Shown here: positions 20,458 through 25,110 of the stretch, one piece after another
Layout of the letters: every line of letters starts with the position of its first letter
How positions within the stretch are numbered: position 1 is the stretch's first letter
Source: Proteromonas lacertae
Lineage: Eukaryota; Sar; Bigyra; Opalinata; Proteromonadidae
Assembly: GCA_002245135.1 (NCBI GenBank)
Contig: NGBS01000931.1
Span: 1-25,110 of the forward strand
Length of the DNA stretch: 25,110 nt
Direction of reading: 5' to 3'
Notes under the pieces: generated by a model
The model's database searches: none
What the model saw: the letters and a program-made list of their open reading frames with translations, nothing else
What the model was told of the DNA's origin: nothing
Made by a program: the position numbers and the translations under genes

Positions 20458-21407
20458 CTATAATAAAGCATGATCATTAGGGTAAACATGTCTTAAACCA
20501 AAATCTATAATCTTTGTATCAATTGTTTGAGGTAATATTGCTTGATACTGATCACCTTCACATCCATCACTTTCTAACCATAATAGAACTTTATTTTCAT
20601 TAAAATAATATAAATAAAAATTACAAGATAATTTTTGAGGTGGGGTAACACTATTGTTGTGAATCTCTATAGGGAATGGCACTGCATTAGATCCATCATT
20701 AGGGTATTGATTATATAAATGATCAAAAAATGAATAGAATTTATCATCTGAACTATATTTAGGATATAAAAGAGAATCATTATCTAAACGTAAACGAATT
20801 TTACGAAGTTGTCTATTACCACTAAATATTTGACATAATTTTAATGTTTTAATTCTCATAAAATTTGGGAAGATTGTAACTGTAATAGGTATACGATCAA
20901 TTATTTGTTCATTATACTTATTATTACCTAAATCTTCTTTTAACGATACAGTCCATGTAGTATAATACTTACCTAATATAGTAGGAAATATTATATTCAT
21001 AGTTTTGCAATGTTTATAGATAGAATACATAAACTTACCACTTTTGTTCTTCATAAAATCTTCATAATCATTTTGATAATAAAATGTTCCAAGTGTCTCT
21101 TTACTAATATATTCATTATTTTCATTATTATATGATAATGTTGTGACTGCACTTAATGTACTAGTAATTTTATTATCACATCCACTTATTTTAATATTAC
21201 ATTTTTCAATTTCATCATTGATGGTTTAATAATAGTATCAGGATCAGTAGGTTGTATATTTATTTTGTCAGCTATATCTTTAGCAAGCTTATCTGTATCA
21301 ATATTTATATCTGAAGTATTTCGTTCCCAATAAACATTTTTTGTATTAATAAACAATAAAATAATAAAATTAATAAAAACATCAAGAAACTTCAGAATGA
21401 TCTTCAA
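20458..21407 (-). pseudogene. Minor capsid / penton candidate region
   Basis: A minus-strand coding region next to the packaging ATPase. Its upstream part starts with one hydrophobic membrane-like segment. The larger part is beta-rich, aromatic and Asn-rich, as in jelly-roll virion proteins. Position and composition suggest a minor capsid (penton-like) protein of the element; no specific signature proves it. Broken fossil. Confidence 0.4.
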
Positions 21408-22141
21408 TCAAATATTAAAGTTAGCTCTAAACACTTTTTTAACATTATCAATATATAAGAAGTTATATTGTGGCTTAGTAACAGCTAAATATAACTCTTT
21501 AAATGTTTCATATTCAGGTATCCATATATTCAATGAGTTGTATAAGTCAAACAAATTTCTGTTACTCAATCCATAAAATGTTAAACAATAATCTACTTGT
21601 GATCTTGCTGAAGGTACTATATCAGTAATATATTGACTACTAATTATAATTTTTGATTTCAAATGTCTATTTTCTTTCATTAATACTGGTATGATATTAG
21701 CTGTTTTCAACTCTAAACTAAGATCATCAAATATTATAATATGTTCTGCATACTCATAATTATCTTTGTTTGTATCGTCAATTGATTTCATTAACTTCTC
21801 TACTAAATTATCTCCTGAGTAAGGTTCAAATAATGAATCATTTTCATCATAGCTAATTTCATTATAATCTAATAACTCTTTAATTGAATCATATATCCTA
21901 TCTTGTTTGATTGTACCTACGAAAAAATGTACATGTTGTTTTTTCTTATATTTTGGATCTATAATATGTCTTAATATATTGTATATCAAAGTTGTTTTAC
22001 CACTATTCTTACGAGCCACAATAAAAATATTGCAGAAGGCTCATTAAAGTAATCATATCCCAGAATTTTCTTAGGATCAAAAGACTCACCACCATCAACA
22101 GGTTCAATTTGTATATTATTTATTTTTTCAAATTTAAACAT
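21408..22141 (-). pseudogene. FtsK/HerA-type genome-packaging ATPase region
   Basis: The coding region contains a P-loop (NSGKTTL), an acidic Walker B stretch (IIIFDDLS) and the following IIISSQY segment. This pattern is typical of the A32-like packaging ATPases of Polintons, polinton-like viruses and virophages, which pump DNA into the capsid. It lies directly downstream of the major capsid region, as is usual in these elements. Part of the broken fossil. Confidence 0.75.
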
Positions 22142-22211
22142 AGTGTGTGTATATATTATGTAGTGAGAAATCAAAAAATAAAAATAGAAGTCAATAATAA
22201 AGTATTATTAC

Positions 22212-23631
22212 TTATACTACCTTTTCAACACCCCTTGGTCCAATAATCAATTGTTTACCAGTAATTATATAGAACTTATGATGAATTGTATATGGATTAT
22301 GATTAGCATCAAATCGTTGATTTGAGCAATCCAAAGTAATTTTTAAATCACTTGCTAAGTCTTTACCAGCTCTTAATTTTAATTCAGTTAATCGATCAGT
22401 ACTGAAATTTAGAACATCAAAAATGAATTGGGAAATGATAATGTATTACATTTATCATATATTGTATTTTGAATAATATTTCTCATATATTCCCATGTCT
22501 GATATTTTGCAGGATATAAATAATCAGGTGTATAAACGAAATCATTAATTTGCCATCTTATTCTATCTTGATCTTGATCAAAAAGGAATAGTATCTCTAT
22601 TATATGCATCATTATAATATGCTCTGTATAATATATATTTAACATAACTTCCTATGCTACTATTAATACTGAAGTTATAGTTAAAAGTATTACTACCTGG
22701 AATTGGATCTTTAGTGATTTGAACTATATTAAAGTCTGTAAAGTCAATAGGATGATGAGTTGAATAATTAATGGTATTAGCATTACATGTTGGATCTTTA
22801 TTGTAACAAATGTAAAGTCTAGGATTAATAATTTTCATTCCTACATGCTGGTTGCCATGAATTAATCCAAACAGAACCATTGCTATGATGAATCCAATTC
22901 ATTATAGGAGCAAATGTGAATTGAATATAAATGACTTCACCAAAATAAATATCATTCTTCAAAGCTAATATGGTATTATAGAAATCTGCAAAATGAAATC
23001 TACAGTATAGTTTTCCATGTAATATATCTTCTGTTGTTCCCATTTCTTCCCAATAATTCCAAACACCTCCATTTGCATTTAAAGTAGAATTAGAATTACA
23101 TATAGTTGTTTCAGCTATTTTATTATTTCTAATGCGTAAGCCATCAAATAAATATTCATAATAATGATAATCTTTTATATCATAAGGATACTGATTAGCA
23201 ATTTGATGAGCTAAATCTCGATATTCATTATAACTACTATCTAAATCACATAGAAGTGTTCCAGTTTTATTGTATACTTTGATAGTTCCAAAATTCATTG
23301 AATTCCTTAAATTTATATGATCTAACATTTTACCAGTAGTAGAATCAGTTACAGGTGTAATAGGTAATTTCCATTGTCCTTTACCTGCATCTGCATGATC
23401 TCTTTTTTGACCTGTAGTATAATCTAATTCAAATTCAAAGTAACTTTTAGATAGATTAACACAATTATCACCAGATATTTCAAATGTAATAGCATCACTG
23501 TTTGAATTTAAAGATAAAACAGTCTCATTTCTGCTTTGGTTAGGTGTAACTAAAATATGATTGTAGACAGGTATATAAGCTGGCACAATGCTTTCATGTT
23601 TTTGTGAATTAGGTACAGCAGTGATTGACAT
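22212..23631 (-). pseudogene. Major capsid protein region
   Basis: About 1.4 kb of minus-strand coding sequence, beginning with a start codon at 23629-23631. The N-terminal part (FEISGDNCVNLSKSYFEFEL) has the look of the first jelly roll of double jelly-roll capsid proteins of Polintons and polinton-like viruses. Size, beta-rich composition and the adjacent packaging ATPase support this. The identification rests on pattern and context; a profile search would settle it. Part of the broken fossil. Confidence 0.65.
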
Positions 23632-23684
23632 ATTTTATGTTATTTTTAAAAATCAAAAAATGCTTAAAAATAGCAAGAAATTTA

Positions 23685-24647
23685 TTAATACAAAATAATC
23701 TCAAAATAAATAGGTAAGTTATTTAAATCAATTGCATAACCATCTTGTTGAGAGACTGATATATTCATTCGTTGATATTCGTGATATTGCATCTTTTTAG
23801 TTGTCCATTCAATTTGTGGATTAGTGAATGTAGTATAATCTGCATTTATATCAGTTACAGGTATATTTGCTAAAACCATTGAATTCTCACCACTATTAAC
23901 CAGTCACATCTAATTTGTATGAATGACACCCATAGTAAAGAAGGCTGATTTGGTAACAATTAGAATAATAATTAAAATCTTTACTGAAATATGCATCACT
24001 TAAATGATTTGCATGATAAATTGATATACTTTTATTTATTTCATCTAAACAAATAACTTATATGCTAAGTTAGGGAATTCCATACTAAAATCTGTAAAGT
24101 AATATTTTCCGAAATGAGTAATATAATTAAATTGTAACTTTAATCTATTTTCTGAAGTTTTTTCAAATTGAAGTACATCTGTTTGATCATCTACTTTACG
24201 AAATGGAAATCTATTTGCAAAATCTTCATCAGGTAATGGTACTCCATTATCAAATGCATAAAAAGTAAAATTAAGAGATTTCTAGCAAAAAAATCTAATA
24301 ATTCTTTTCCTGTATATTTTCTTTGAGGTATTTTAATATCAATAGTTTTATTATAAGGTCCATTTTGGTTTTCAGGGTATGCCCATTTTTTGGATTTGTT
24401 TCATCTGGATTAATGCAGCTATAATAAGTAAAATTAAAGAGTATATGATCATTTACTTCATCTTGTACTGTATAGAAATTATTTGGAATAACTGCAGTAA
24501 TTAACTCATATATTGATATTTTTCAGTTATAGTTGGAGTATTAATACATCTTGTCCATCTATTTGAAAATTTTGAATCATAGTCTGATGTAGTTAAGAAC
24601 AATGATCTTCTATTATTTATAACATTATTACCATCTTTAGGTTGCAT
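23685..24647 (-). pseudogene. Second virion-protein candidate region
   Basis: A minus-strand coding region upstream of the capsid gene, with start at 24645-24647. It includes a segment with ELITAVIPNNFYTV, similar to a motif seen in minor virion proteins of polinton-like viruses and other double jelly-roll viruses. Its exact role is unknown. Part of the broken fossil. Confidence 0.4.
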
Positions 24648-24726
24648 TATGATTTATAATTTTGAGAAATATTAAAATATAATTTTATTTGAATTATTCT
24701 TTAATTTATATATCGTATATATATAT
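24648..24726. other. Divergent AT-rich intergenic region of the element
   Basis: 79 bp with an (AT)n tract between a minus-strand virion gene and a plus-strand coding region, probably holding promoters for both. Confidence 0.4.
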
Positions 24727-25110
24727 ATGCAACCACAACCACAAGTTAACAATTCAAATGATGATAAGAAGATGAACCAACAGATGATGATTATGAATAT
24801 GAAGAAGATGAAGATAATGTACCTATTGATATGAACAGAATAAGACATAGAAGAAGACATAGAAGGAATCAAGTCATACCATTTCAAGATATAAGCGAAG
24901 ATGATTTGAATAACTATGTGAATCAAGAAGTGAAAAGATTTAACAAAGCATTGATTATGCATATAGACTAATTCCTATAGGATGGCCAAATCATGAATTT
25001 AATAGAATATATAATTTATATGATGAACATATGAAAATGTTTAATTGGTGTAAGAATTTTATTGTAACAGGTCCTTTTGCACATGGCAAACCATTAGAAG
25101 CTTATAATCC
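24727..25110 (+). pseudogene. Plus-strand coding region of the element, cut by window edge
   Basis: Coding-like sequence running off the right edge. It encodes an acidic stretch followed by a basic Arg/His-rich patch (RHRRRHRR) and then a more structured segment. I recognise no family. It belongs to the broken virus-like element by position. Confidence 0.35.

Larger units (their letters stand above)
19245..25110. mobile_element. Polinton / polinton-like-virus type element (broken, right end outside)
   Basis: A virus-like fossil recognised by a packaging ATPase beside a major capsid protein region and other virion-protein candidates, mostly in one orientation (minus), with genes of opposite strand at both sides. 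Such a set is typical of Polintons, polinton-like viruses and virophage relatives; which of these cannot be decided without the missing part. No integrase or protein-primed polymerase is seen in the window; they may lie beyond 25110. The element is broken, with roughly half a dozen breaks, but long stretches are still readable and base composition matches the host, suggesting a fairly young fossil. Its left end abuts the truncated LIM gene. Confidence 0.75.

Overview
The window looks like nuclear DNA of an AT-rich unicellular eukaryote. The genes are split by spliceosomal introns, asparagine and glutamine runs are encoded by AAT/CAA repeats, and TAA, TAG and TGA are all used as stops, so the standard code fits. 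The most distinctive trait is the introns: about 20 can be placed by frame and protein similarity, nearly all 23-43 nt long, and every one starts with GTAT and ends with AG. Host genes are packed tightly. I cannot name the species; an amoeba-like or similar AT-rich protist is a guess from style only.

Layout. 1-4546 (+) is the 3' part of a gene for a very acidic protein made of near-identical tandem repeats in two unit lengths (77 and 111 residues). 4749-6357 (-) is a three-intron coiled-coil protein. 6494-8102 (-) is a six-exon polytopic membrane protein of the AI-2E/TMEM245 type. It is divergently paired, across only 44 bp, with a ubiquitin-conjugating enzyme of the UBE2J class. That E2 gene is interrupted in codon 15 by a 5.5-kb insertion (8190-13725) flanked by a 91-bp direct duplication (8099-8189 and 13726-13816, one mismatch). 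The duplication gives the E2 gene back its short upstream region and its start, so a complete E2 gene runs from 13774 to 14488 and a 5' stub remains at 8147. The insertion carries a single large, apparently intact gene (8622-13630, two short introns, about 1646 residues) with two P-loop NTPase modules, a zinc-ribbon-like Cys cluster and a charged linker. It resembles the Crinkler/RHS class of NTPases, a class proposed to have transposon ancestry.

14594-14947 (-) is a small two-repeat protein of the Jupiter/HN1 (JPT) type. 15053-18577 (-) is a multi-exon ankyrin-RING-CCCH zinc finger protein. 18746-19223 (-) is the 3' part of a LIM-domain gene whose upstream half is missing here.

From about 19245 to the window end is a virus-like element of the Polinton / polinton-like-virus kind. 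It starts with a roughly 400-bp GC-richer, palindrome-bearing end, then has a small Cys-rich ORF, a minor-capsid candidate, a packaging ATPase, a major capsid protein region and another virion-protein candidate. It is broken (roughly half a dozen breaks) but still readable, so it is a fairly young fossil. It appears to have landed in the LIM gene; its far end, and any integrase or polymerase, lie outside the window.

The locus has thus taken two large insertions of different kinds among compact host genes: one whole NTPase gene with a long target duplication, and one decayed virus-like element.
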